A stretch of DNA of 14,096 bases from Pelomonas sp039929605 (GTDB taxonomy: Bacteria > Pseudomonadota > Gammaproteobacteria > Burkholderiales > Burkholderiaceae_C). This document shows positions 1-7,283 of this stretch, in pieces (positions within the stretch are counted from its first letter, which is position 1; each line of letters opens with the position of its first letter). Where the stretch lies: contig NZ_JBDSQX010000135.1 in assembly GCF_039929605.1 (NCBI RefSeq), positions 1 to 14,096 on the forward strand, written 5' to 3'. A model generated the notes under the pieces. That model was given only the letters and a program-made list of their open reading frames with translations, was not told the DNA's origin and did no database searches. The position numbers were made by a program, and so were the translations under genes.

Positions 1-192
1 GTTGCCAGAAATCATCGGTCACCACCCACGACTCAACTCTCTTGCGTGTCGCCATGCCTTAACCCAACCACCGCGTGAATGGCGGTTCGGGACGAGAGTT
101 TACTATTTACGGATAACCTCTTAGCCGCGAATCAAGCCTTCACGCACCAGATCCGGATGCTTCCCCCGGCCGACTGCCAGACACTGGCCGGC

Positions 193-583
193 ACGTCCCC
201 CACCTCCGCTGCGCTGGCTGGCCTAAAGGTCGTCGAGCTGGGCCAACTGATCGCCGGGCCGTTCGCGGCGAAGACGCTGGCCGACTTTGGCGCCGAGGTC
301 ATCAAGATCGAGCCGCCCGGCGCTGGCGACCCGCTGCGCAAGTGGCGGCTGCTGCTGGACGGCGCCTCGGTGCGGTGGCAGGTGCAGTCGCGCAACACCA
401 CACTAGCTTGCGCTGGACCTGCGCACGCCCGAAGGGCAGGGCATCGTGCGCCGGCTCCTTGGCCCCGACCAACTGCTGGCCGCCAACCCGACGGCTGATC
501 ATGCTGCGCGTCAGCGGCTACGGGCAGACCGGCCCTTACCGTGACCGGTCAGGCTTCGGCGTCGTGGCCGAGGCCACGGCATG
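193..583 (+). pseudogene. CaiB/BaiF CoA-transferase remnant
   Basis: This is a decayed N-terminal piece of a class III CoA-transferase, clearly related to the intact gene at 4155-5375. It reads ALAGLKVVELGQLIAGPF and then EVIKIEPPGAGDPLRKWR in one frame up to about 400. A one-base insertion near 402-411 (against the intact copy) shifts the match to a second frame, which reads ALDLRTPEGQGIVRRL. After 457, 60 bases equivalent to 4440-4499 are missing. Another one-base insertion near 490 shifts the match to a third frame, ending LRVSGYGQTGPYRDRSGF. Similarity stops at about 580, before the region that holds the catalytic Asp in the intact copy. An open frame begins at ATG 79, but 79-192 shows no resemblance to the intact gene, and I see nothing recognisable in 1-192. 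With two frameshifts, a deletion and no C-terminal two thirds, no enzyme can be made. Confidence 0.88.
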
Positions 584-661
584 GTGATTGGGAAACCGGT
601 GGTGCTGCTGCGACGGACCTGACGGACCTGGCCGTGGGTCACCAGACTGACAGCCGCCGGC

Positions 662-1318
662 TCAGTCCTTCAGACGCCAGCTGATGGGCGTGATGCCGCG
701 TAGCGGCACGGGGTTCCCGTTCACCGTGCCGGGTGTGCCCTTGCAGGACAGCACGAACTCGACGGCCAGGCGGTCCAGCAGCTTGTGCTTGCGCGACGGG
801 CCGCTGGACTCGGCCACGTGCACTTCGTTGATGGCGCCGGTGGTGGTCATGGTGAAAACGATCATCGCCGTGCCTTGCACGTTGATGTCGGGATAGGCCG
901 GCGTGCCGCACTTGCTGAAGTCCAGTTGCGGCGGGGTGCGCGCCAGCCCGCTTCCTGCTTGGCCCCGACCTTGTTGCGGCGCAGCAGTCTCGGTACCCAC
1001 GCCCAGTGAAGGCTGGGGGATGGAAGTGGCGGGGATGGTCGTCTCCGGTGGCTGTGTCACCAGCACTTCGGGCGGCGGTATGAAGGGCAGTGGCGGCGGA
1101 ACCATGCTTGGCAGCGGCAGCAAGGTCGCCTTCGGCGCTGGCGGCGGTGTCTCAGGTTTGACGAGCTTGATCTCGATCGGCTGCTGCTGGACCGCCTGGA
1201 TCACGTGGTGCGCCAGACTGCTGAGCATGGCCCACACCAGCAAGAGGTGCAGCACGAGGACGACGCCGAAGCCGGTGACGCGCCTGCCTGGGGCGGGCTG
1301 CCGTTGAGCGAAATCCAT
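662..1318 (-). CDS. TonB-family energy transducer
   Basis: Likely inner-membrane protein that passes proton-motive-force energy to outer-membrane receptors or a related periplasmic partner. The 218-residue product has a short cytoplasmic N-terminus and one membrane helix (around residues 16-38, FGVVLVLHLLLVWAMLSSL). A proline-rich periplasmic spacer follows (about 55-105, with runs such as PPPLPFIPPP). The C-terminal domain has the TonB_C pattern: YPDINVQGTAMIVFTM, then a G-x-I-x-x-V-x-V-x-x-SSG motif and a final beta strand. Two cysteines (SKCGTP and LSCKGTP) could form a disulfide. I chose ATG 1318 rather than ATG 1333 because a strong GGGAGGG Shine-Dalgarno lies about 6 bases before 1318 and is itself inside the longer frame. 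No exbB or exbD is in the window, so the partner is unknown. Family assignment is good; the exact role is open. Confidence 0.85.
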   Translation of the reverse strand: MDFAQRQPAPGRRVTGFGVVLVLHLLLVWAMLSSLAHHVIQAVQQQPIEIKLVKPETPPPAPKATLLPLPSMVPPPLPFIPPPEVLVTQPPETTIPATSIPQPSLGVGTETAAPQQGRGQAGSGLARTPPQLDFSKCGTPAYPDINVQGTAMIVFTMTTTGAINEVHVAESSGPSRKHKLLDRLAVEFVLSCKGTPGTVNGNPVPLRGITPISWRLKD

Positions 1319-1430
1319 TCGGTTCCCTCCCATGGTGATGTGCCGGTCAGCGGCGCGTCAACGCGCGCCTCGATTTGCGTGCGAGGTGCTGCCGGATCGG
1401 CCGCGTGAACACGCCCCCGGCCCGCTGCGG

Positions 1431-1778
1431 CTAGCGACCACCGACATAGAAGCGAACGATCTGGCCGTCCTGAACGTCGAATTGCAGGTCCCAAAGGAGG
1501 TTGCCATCATCGGTCGAGATGACTAGACCAGCGTCGTCGCCTTTGTACCTGCCAATCGGGTAGAACTTTCCATAAATCACTTTGCGGCCGTTCCGCACTT
1601 TGCCGATGTAGTGACGGGCAAAGACGACATCAGGTGCTGGAAGTTGGCGGGCGCCCAAGGTGCTGTTGTCGAAGTAGGTGCTCAGCGCCTGCTCAAGCTG
1701 TTGAACCTGAGCGGCGAGATCGTTGCGGGTGACGGGCTCAGTGCGGGCGCGCACGGGCACAGGGTCACGCACGGGCAC
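1431..1778 (-). CDS. Small protein of unknown function, 5' end uncertain
   Basis: I do not recognise this protein (up to 115 residues). It has a short heptad-like helix (DLAAQVQQLEQALSTYF), then a probable beta-rich C-terminal half with RHYIGKVRNGRKVIYGKFY and ISTDDGNLLWDLQFDV, ending IVRFYVGGR. No signal peptide or membrane segment is visible. The frame has no ATG; the only possible starts are GTG codons (1778, 1772 and others) inside a duplicated 18-bp unit encoding DPVPVR twice, with no convincing Shine-Dalgarno. The frame stays open upstream to a stop at 1824-1826 without offering a start, so the original N-terminus may have been lost. It lies on the same strand as the TonB-type gene and 112 bp upstream of it, so the two may be co-transcribed. 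The coherent protein-like composition of the C-terminal half supports a real gene, possibly truncated. Confidence 0.55.
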   Translation of the reverse strand: MPVRDPVPVRARTEPVTRNDLAAQVQQLEQALSTYFDNSTLGARQLPAPDVVFARHYIGKVRNGRKVIYGKFYPIGRYKGDDAGLVISTDDGNLLWDLQFDVQDGQIVRFYVGGR

Positions 1779-1786
1779 AGGGTCAG
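1751..1786. repeat. Tandem 18-bp direct repeat (two copies)
   Basis: Two adjacent 18-bp units, GCACGGGCACAGGGTCAC and GCACGGGCACAGGGTCAG, differ only in the last base. Because 18 is a multiple of three, the duplication is in frame in the minus-strand gene and doubles a DPVPVR hexapeptide at its apparent N-terminus. Slipped-strand duplication is the simplest explanation. Confidence 0.9.
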
Positions 1787-1832
1787 GTCCTAAATCTAAA
1801 TCCCTAACTTGATCTTCAAGCGGTCAAGCCAG

Positions 1833-1912
1833 GTAGGGCGGGTTGCGACCCGCGTCTTGATCGAGTGTGTGCACCGAAATGGCGGGTTACGCCTGCGGCT
1901 AACTCGCCCTAC
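1833..1912. repeat. REP/BIME-like palindromic intergenic repeat
   Basis: An outer inverted repeat pairs GTAGGGCGGGTT (1833-1844) with AACTCGCCCTAC (1901-1912), with one mismatch in 12. Inside are two smaller hairpins: GCGGGT-tgcg-ACCCGC (1839-1854, perfect) and GCGGGTTA/TAACTCGC (1882-1907, one wobble pair). The motif of a GGCGGGTT arm with CGCCTGCGG in the loop is typical of short proteobacterial intergenic palindromes that occur in many copies per genome; copy number cannot be judged here. It sits between the 5' end of the small unknown gene and the 3' end of the vapC remnant. Confidence 0.7.
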
Positions 1913-1925
1913 GAATTCCGGAACC

Positions 1926-2141
1926 TCAAACCACCCGCACCCCCGGCAACCTCGCCATCCGCCGATCAAACGTGGCGGTGAACTCGCAGCCCAGGCGCTG
2001 CTGCTTGGCGACGATCAGGCAGTCTGCAAATCCGCAGCTCGCTGCTTTGAACAACGCGGCAGCTGCGGTCACCGCCTCGCGATCCTCGAAGCAGAATGCG
2101 GGTTCATCCAGCAGGCTGTGCGCAGCCCCCCCCACCATCAC
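1926..2141 (-). pseudogene. VapC-like PIN-domain toxin, C-terminal remnant
   Basis: This 71-codon frame matches the last half of a VapC-type PIN ribonuclease: FEDREAV, then FADCLIVAKQQRLGC with an acidic residue at the usual third catalytic position, and TFDRRMARLPGVRVV, the usual C-terminal strand with the fourth acidic residue. The N-terminal half, including the first catalytic Asp (normally in a D-T-N/S motif near the start), is absent. Recognisable similarity begins only a few codons before FEDREAV and the frame then runs into the upstream region of the peptidase gene. No VapB-like antitoxin gene is adjacent. I therefore read it as the inactive remains of a toxin-antitoxin locus. The PIN family call is good; specific substrate or gene name cannot be given. 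Confidence 0.75.
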
Positions 2142-2203
2142 TTCGGTCAGCCGGCCTCCGTGCGTTCACACTGCTTGCCTTCGACCCTTTGCCGACTTGC
2201 CCG

Positions 2204-4060
2204 ATGAAGCCTCTGCTCACTCCCCGCGCGCTCGCGCTCAGCCTCGCCCTGGCCCTCGGCGCACCCGCCGTCGTCTGCGCCGAGCCCCTTCCCACGGCCT
2301 GGAACCTGGCCCCCCTCTACGCCAGCGACACCGATTGGGAGTCCGCGCGCAAGGCCTTGCTGGCCGACCTGCCCAAGCTGGCCGCGCTGAAGGGCACGCT
2401 GGGCAAGAGTGCCCGGAGCCTGCGGGCCGGGCTGGACGCCATCAGTGCGGCCAACCTGCGCGTCGACCGGCTGCGCGTGTACGCGAGCATGAAGCAGTCC
2501 ACCGACAACCGGGACACCGCCAACCAGGAGCGCAGCAACCTGGCGGGCCAACTCGGCGGTGAGTACGCCAGCACCATCGCGTGGCTGGAGCCCGAGATCC
2601 AGCAGTTGGGCGACGCCAAGGTTGCGGCCTTCGTGAAGGCCGAGCCGGCGTTGAAGAAGCATGCCGAGCACCTGCGCAACAGCCTGCGCCAGGCCAAGCA
2701 CACGCTCAGCGCCGAAGGCGAAGCCGTGATCGCGGCGCTGGGCCCGGTGCGCCAAGCCACGGGCGAGGCACGCACGCTGCTGTTCAACGCCAACACGAAG
2801 TGGCCCGAGCTGACCGTGGACGGCAAGACCGAGCGCGTGGACGGCACCAAGTACGGCCTGCTGCGCCAACACCCGGACCGCGCGGTGCGCAAGCAGGTGT
2901 TCGACGCCTTCTTCGGCGCCATCGGGCAGTACGAGGACACCTACGGCGTGACGCTGGGCAACGTGGTGCAGGACGACACCACGATGGCCAAGCTGCGCCA
3001 CTACCCCAGCGCCGTGGCCATGAGCCTGGGCGCGGAGGAAGTGCCCGAGGCTGTGTACCGCACGCTGGTGGCCGAGGTGCACAAGGGCCTGCCCACGCTG
3101 CACCGCTACTTCAAGCTGCGCCAGAAGATGCTGGGCCTGCCGGACCTGCACTACTACGACATCTACCCGGCCCTGGTCACGCAGAACAAGGCCTACAGCC
3201 TGGACGACGCCGCCGCCCTCACGCTAGAAGCCACCAAGCCGCTGGGCGACGACTACCAGACGCAGCTAAAGACAACGCTGCAAGCCAACACCATGCACGC
3301 GCTGCCGGCCCCGGGCAAGAGTGGTGGCGCCTACCAGGACGGCGTCTACGGCACGCCGCCGTTCGTGTTCCTGAACCACCAGGGCGACTTCGAGTCGGTC
3401 AGCACCTTCGCGCACGAGTGGGGCCACGCGATGCACACGACCATGGCCAACCGCGCCCAGCCGTACGAGACGGCGGGCTACTCGCTGTTCATCGCCGAGA
3501 TCGCGTCCACCGCCAACGAGGTGCTGCTGAGCCACTACATGCAGGGCCAGGCGGCCAGCAAGGAAGAGAAGCTCTTCCAGCTGGGCTCGGCGCTGGAGCG
3601 CCTGCGCGGCACCTTCTTCCGCCAGGCCATGTTCGGCGAGTTCGAGCTGAACACGCACGACGCGGCAGCCAAGGGAGAGGCGCTGAACGGCAAGCGCTTC
3701 ACCGAGATCTATTGCAAGCTGCTGAAGGAATATCACGGCGACGCAGCCGGCGTGATGAAGATCGACCCGCTGTACTGCCAGGAGTGGGCGTTCATCCCGC
3801 ACTTCTATCGGCCGTTCTACGTCTACCAGTACGCAACGTCGATCACGGCGGCGCTGCATTTCGCCGAGGACATCCTTGCCGGCAAGCCCGGCGCGCGCGA
3901 CAACTACCTGAAGCTGCTGGCGGGCGGCGGTTCGGTGGCGCCTTACCAGGCGCTGAAGAACGCCGGCCTGGACATGGCGAGCCCGGCGCCCTACCAGGCC
4001 GTGATTCAGCGCATGGACCGCATCATGGACGAGATGGAGGCGCTGCTGGCTGCCAAGTGA
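2204..4060 (+). CDS. pepF: M3-family oligoendopeptidase F, exported
   Basis: Zinc metallopeptidase that cuts oligopeptides, expected in the periplasm. The 618-residue product starts with a Sec signal peptide (hydrophobic core about residues 9-24, likely cleavage after the VCA at 24-26). A PepF-type N-terminal helical domain follows (WNLAPLYASDTDWESARKAL, then KGTLGKSARSL). The active site is H404-E405-W-G-H408 in FAHEWGHAMHT, with E432 in FIAEIAST as the likely third zinc ligand and E405 as catalytic base. The C-terminal half keeps FYVYQYATSITAAL, typical of the family. Length fits PepF. I chose ATG 2204 because the signal peptide begins there; an in-frame ATG at 2096 would add 36 proline-rich residues. 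No clear Shine-Dalgarno is visible. The gene stands alone, 94 bp before the CoA-transferase. Most described PepF enzymes are cytoplasmic, so the signal peptide is notable. Confidence 0.93.
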   Translation: MKPLLTPRALALSLALALGAPAVVCAEPLPTAWNLAPLYASDTDWESARKALLADLPKLAALKGTLGKSARSLRAGLDAISAANLRVDRLRVYASMKQSTDNRDTANQERSNLAGQLGGEYASTIAWLEPEIQQLGDAKVAAFVKAEPALKKHAEHLRNSLRQAKHTLSAEGEAVIAALGPVRQATGEARTLLFNANTKWPELTVDGKTERVDGTKYGLLRQHPDRAVRKQVFDAFFGAIGQYEDTYGVTLGNVVQDDTTMAKLRHYPSAVAMSLGAEEVPEAVYRTLVAEVHKGLPTLHRYFKLRQKMLGLPDLHYYDIYPALVTQNKAYSLDDAAALTLEATKPLGDDYQTQLKTTLQANTMHALPAPGKSGGAYQDGVYGTPPFVFLNHQGDFESVSTFAHEWGHAMHTTMANRAQPYETAGYSLFIAEIASTANEVLLSHYMQGQAASKEEKLFQLGSALERLRGTFFRQAMFGEFELNTHDAAAKGEALNGKRFTEIYCKLLKEYHGDAAGVMKIDPLYCQEWAFIPHFYRPFYVYQYATSITAALHFAEDILAGKPGARDNYLKLLAGGGSVAPYQALKNAGLDMASPAPYQAVIQRMDRIMDEMEALLAAK

Positions 4061-4154
4061 GGCCCGCGCCGGCCCGGCGGGCTTCGCCCCCGGCCAAGCC
4101 AGCGCGCGCCAGTTCCGGATGGTCCGGCCCGGCTGGCCGCAGGACACTGGCTGC

Positions 4155-5375
4155 ATGACTGCCGCTACCTTCACGCCTCCCACCACGCCCGCCGCCCTGG
4201 CCGGCCTCAAGGTCGTCGAACTCGGCCAGTTGATCGCCGGCCCCTTCGCGGCCAAGACGCTGGCCGACTTCGGCGCCGGGGTCATCAAGATCGAGCCGCC
4301 CGGCGCCGGCGACCCGCTGCGCAAGTGGCGGCTGCTGCTGGATGGCACCTCGGTGTGGTGGCAGGTGCAGTCGCGCAACAAGCGCTCGCTGGCGCTGGAC
4401 CTGCGCACGCCCGAGGGGCAAGACATCGTGCGGCGGCTCAGCGCCGAGGCCGATGTGCTGATCGAGAACTTCCGCCCCGGCGCGATGGAGGGCTGGGGGC
4501 TGGACCCGGAGGCGTTGCGGGCCGCCAACCCGCGGCTCATCGTGCTGCGCGTCAGTGGCTACGGGCAGACCGGCCCCTACCGCGACCGGCCCGGCTTCGC
4601 CGCTGTGGCCGAGGCCATGGGCGGGCTGCGCCACCTGACCGCCGAGCCCGGCCGCGTGCCGGTGCGCGTGGGTGTGAGCATCGGCGACACGCTGGCCGCG
4701 CTGCATGGCGTGATCGGCATCCTGCTGGCGCTGCAGCACCGCCATGCCACCGGGCAGGGCCAAGTCATCGATGTGGCGCTGTACGAGGCGGTCTTCAACT
4801 GCATGGAGAGCCTGCTGCCCGAGTACAGCGCCTTCGGCGTGGTGCGCGAGCCGGCCGGCAGCGCGATGCCGGGCATCGCGCCCAGCAATGCCTATGTCTG
4901 CGCCGATGGCGGCTATGCGCTGATCGCGGGCAATGGCGACAGCATCTTCCGCCGGCTGATGACGCTCATCCAACGCGACGACCTCGGCCACGACCCGGCG
5001 CTGGCCGACAACGCCGGCCGTGTGGCCCGCGTGGCCGAGATCGACGCGGCCATCGGCGCCTGGGCCGCACGGCGGACGGTGGACGAGGTGCTGCAGGCAC
5101 TCGAAGGCGCTGACGTGCCGGCCGGCCGCATCTACACGGTGGCCGACATCGCGGCCGACCCGCACTACCGCGCGCGCGGCATGTTGCAGCAGGTGCAGCT
5201 GCCGGGCGGCAAAGCCCTCGACGTGCCCGGAATCTGCCCCAAGTTGTCCGCCACGCCGGGCGGGCACCGTCGCAACGCGCCGGCCCTGGGCCAGGATTCG
5301 GACGCGGTGTTGAGCGAGCTGGGGCTGACGGCCGCGCAGATCGGGCAACTGCGCGAGCGGGGCATCGTCAGGTGA
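4155..5375 (+). CDS. CaiB/BaiF (class III) CoA-transferase
   Basis: Transfers CoA between acyl-CoA and a free carboxylic acid in the cytoplasm; the actual acids cannot be told from sequence. The 406-residue protein has the full family pattern: LAGLKVVELGQLIAGPFAA near residue 15, VIKIEPPGAGDPLR at about 43-56, SRNKRSLALDLRTPEG at 73-88, IENFRPGAMEGWGLD at 103-117, LRVSGYGQTGPYRDRPGF at 131-148 and the expected catalytic Asp, D178, in SIGDTLAALHG. The C-terminus contains VPAGRIYTVADIAADPHYRARGML, also typical. Start ATG 4155 is favoured over ATG 4119 because the family fold begins shortly after it; only a weak AGGA lies upstream. It follows the peptidase by 94 bp, containing a GC hairpin but no clear terminator, so read-through is possible. 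The broken copy at 193-583 is its paralogue. Confidence 0.93.
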   Translation: MTAATFTPPTTPAALAGLKVVELGQLIAGPFAAKTLADFGAGVIKIEPPGAGDPLRKWRLLLDGTSVWWQVQSRNKRSLALDLRTPEGQDIVRRLSAEADVLIENFRPGAMEGWGLDPEALRAANPRLIVLRVSGYGQTGPYRDRPGFAAVAEAMGGLRHLTAEPGRVPVRVGVSIGDTLAALHGVIGILLALQHRHATGQGQVIDVALYEAVFNCMESLLPEYSAFGVVREPAGSAMPGIAPSNAYVCADGGYALIAGNGDSIFRRLMTLIQRDDLGHDPALADNAGRVARVAEIDAAIGAWAARRTVDEVLQALEGADVPAGRIYTVADIAADPHYRARGMLQQVQLPGGKALDVPGICPKLSATPGGHRRNAPALGQDSDAVLSELGLTAAQIGQLRERGIVR

Positions 5376-5437
5376 ACGGTTGCAGACAGTGCAAGATGCG
5401 GTCCGCACTCCACGCTCCCACCTCCGAAGGAAGATCC

Positions 5438-7255
5438 ATGCGCTTCGCGCCCGCAGCCAATGCAATTGCCGCCGCCCTCTGCCTATTGATGGCTGGCGCC
5501 GCCGCCGCCCAGCAACCCGATGTGGCGAATCTCGAGCGCGTGCAGGTAGCGGGCAAGAGGGGCGAGGCGTCCCCCTGGTTCCGGGCTGAAAGCCAGCACT
5601 TCGTCGTCTACTCCGACACCGGGCAGGAAGACGTCACCCAGCTGCTGGGCAACCTGGAAAAGCTCGACCACCTGCTGCGTATCTACACGCAGCCGGCGGC
5701 CAAGGCCGAGCAGCGGGAACCGAAGCTGACGCTGTACTTCCATAGCCGGCTGTCGGGCCTGAAGGAGGTGGACGGGAACGTGCCGGCCGACGCCGTTGGC
5801 GGTTACAGCAGCTGCGCGTCGGGCGTGCAGGGCTTTGGCGTCCTTCTGGAACGCATCCCGAGCTTCGGCGACGAGCAGCTCGACAAAGCACCGCTGGACG
5901 AAACGCTGTCCTATGTCTTCGAGGCCTATGCCCGGCACTTTCTCTATCGCCACACGGACATCCGCACGCCGGTGTCGTTCATCGATGGGTTCGCGCAGTA
6001 TTTTTCCAGCGTGCGCTTCTCGGAGAAGCAGATGGTGGTGGGCCGCACGCCGCCGGCCATCGGTCAGTACCTGTACTTCCTGGGCGAAGGCCGCAGGTAC
6101 AGCCTGGACTACGAGGACGTGCTGCAGCACAACCTTGCCAACGCCCACAGCTACGGCGGCGAGGCGGGCGTGCGCCTGGAGTTCGAGGCGAAGTCCTGGC
6201 TGCTGACGCACTACATGCTGTCGTCCGACGACAACCGCAAGCGCCTGAGCCGGTATCTCGTGTTCGTCGAGCGTGGCGTGCCGCCCACGAAGGCATTCGA
6301 GCGCGCCTTCAATGTGAAGGCCGGGGATGTCGGCAATGCGATGTGGCGCTATGGCCGCGTGAGCGTGCAGGCGCTGCGGGTGGCCATGCCGTCCCAGCCC
6401 GCCGCACGGGTGAGCTTCAAGTCGCTGCCGCTGGCGGCGGGCGAGTTCCTTCTCGCAGATGCCGCGTTGAAGTCCTGCCCGAGCCGGCAGGCCGGAGAGG
6501 CGCTGCTGAAGCAGGTGGCCGAGCTGGCGGCCCGATTTGCCGGTGACGAGCGTGCCCGCCTCACCTTGAGCCGGGCGCAGATCGACTGGGGCAACCCGCA
6601 GGACGCCGTGCCTGCGCTGCATGCCGTGCTGGCGAGCGATGACGCCAATTTCGAGGCCTGGTATCTGCTGGGCATGGCGGAGCTGCGCGTCGCTGAGCGC
6701 AGCGAGGGCGACGCCAGGCGCGCCCATCTGCAGGCGGCTCAGGGCCATCTACAGCGTGCGCGCGGCTTGAGCCCGCAATCTGCGGAGGCGGCCTTCGCGG
6801 CCTTCAAGGCTGAAGCGGCCGGCACGGATGGACCGGACAGTGCGGCGCTGCAGGGTGTCATCTCGGCCTGGCAGACCTCGCGGGAAGTCGACGCTCTCGC
6901 CCGATCCGCCGCGCTGGCCTACGCCTACGCGGGCAAGGGAGACGAGGCCTACCAAACGCTGGTCGCGCTCGCTGACAACGCGACCGGCGCGCCGATGGCG
7001 GGATGGGCGAAGCAGTGGCAGGGCCGTCTCGGTGCGGGCGTCAGCCGCCGCGACATCCTCGCGGAGATGCGCCGCGATCCTGTGCCCGACGCGCCGTTCA
7101 AGGAGTGGACGATCGACAAGAAGAGCGTGATGCAGGCGGTGGAGCGCACCGCCGGTATGGAGGCCGCGGAATCGTTCTTGCAGCAGCAGCAGTCGACGGA
7201 TCGCCAGCGCCAGGATGCGCCGCAGGGGCCGGCGCCGGGCGGGCAAAGGAGATAG
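5438..7255 (+). CDS. Exported TPR protein with degenerate gluzincin (peptidase MA-like) domain
   Basis: A 605-residue exported protein of unknown function. It has a signal peptide (MRFAPAANAIAAALCLLMAG, likely cleavage after AAA near residue 25). A domain at about residues 45-310 has the layout of peptidase MA-like/gluzincin proteins: FRAESQHFVVYSD, later SWLLTHYMLSSDDNRKRLSRY and GVPPTKAFERAFNV. In such proteins the zinc site reads HEYAHHF followed by EGFAEYF; here the equivalents are E162-A-Y-A-R166-H-F and D183-G-F-A-Q187-Y-F, so both zinc histidines and the catalytic and ligand glutamates look replaced. The C-terminal half (about 375-465) has TPR-like helices (GNPQDAVPALHAVLASDDAN, FEAWYLLGMAEL), and the tail is Gln-rich. 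Start ATG 5438 follows GAAGGAAGA at good spacing and opens the signal peptide. It lies 62 bp after the CoA-transferase and converges with clC. A non-catalytic binding role is my inference. Confidence 0.82.
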   Translation: MRFAPAANAIAAALCLLMAGAAAAQQPDVANLERVQVAGKRGEASPWFRAESQHFVVYSDTGQEDVTQLLGNLEKLDHLLRIYTQPAAKAEQREPKLTLYFHSRLSGLKEVDGNVPADAVGGYSSCASGVQGFGVLLERIPSFGDEQLDKAPLDETLSYVFEAYARHFLYRHTDIRTPVSFIDGFAQYFSSVRFSEKQMVVGRTPPAIGQYLYFLGEGRRYSLDYEDVLQHNLANAHSYGGEAGVRLEFEAKSWLLTHYMLSSDDNRKRLSRYLVFVERGVPPTKAFERAFNVKAGDVGNAMWRYGRVSVQALRVAMPSQPAARVSFKSLPLAAGEFLLADAALKSCPSRQAGEALLKQVAELAARFAGDERARLTLSRAQIDWGNPQDAVPALHAVLASDDANFEAWYLLGMAELRVAERSEGDARRAHLQAAQGHLQRARGLSPQSAEAAFAAFKAEAAGTDGPDSAALQGVISAWQTSREVDALARSAALAYAYAGKGDEAYQTLVALADNATGAPMAGWAKQWQGRLGAGVSRRDILAEMRRDPVPDAPFKEWTIDKKSVMQAVERTAGMEAAESFLQQQQSTDRQRQDAPQGPAPGGQRR

Positions 7256-7283
7256 CGGGCCGAGGGCGCCGATCTCTGACGAT

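Noticed and set aside
588..661. Possible terminator or small gene between the CoA-transferase remnant and the TonB-type gene
   Set aside because: Only a short direct repeat (GACGGACCT twice) is present; there is no stem with a T run and no credible frame.
1751..1786. Tandem repeat as a start of a CRISPR or iteron array
   Set aside because: There are only two adjacent copies with no spacers, inside a coding frame; no rep or cas gene is nearby.
2096..2203. Upstream ATG extending pepF by 36 residues
   Set aside because: The extension is proline-rich, overlaps the vapC remnant and would bury the signal peptide that starts at 2204.
4071..4095. GGGC-ttc-GCCC hairpin after pepF as a terminator
   Set aside because: The stem is only 4 bp in very GC-rich sequence and no T run follows, so chance is as likely.
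2147..4540. Several long frames overlapping pepF on both strands (2147-3151 minus, 2581-4158 plus, 3266-4540 minus)
   Set aside because: PepF motifs including HEWGH lie in a single frame; the others are Arg/Ala/Gly-rich shadows. Part of 3266-4540 merely mirrors the CoA-transferase.
5372..5437. Upstream ATG extending the exported TPR protein by 22 residues
   Set aside because: It overlaps the CoA-transferase stop and lacks a ribosome site; ATG 5438 has a good one and begins the signal peptide.
4023..5465. 480-codon minus-strand frame opposite the CoA-transferase
   Set aside because: The plus-strand CoA-transferase is complete with catalytic Asp; the antisense product is low-complexity Ala/Gly/Arg/His.
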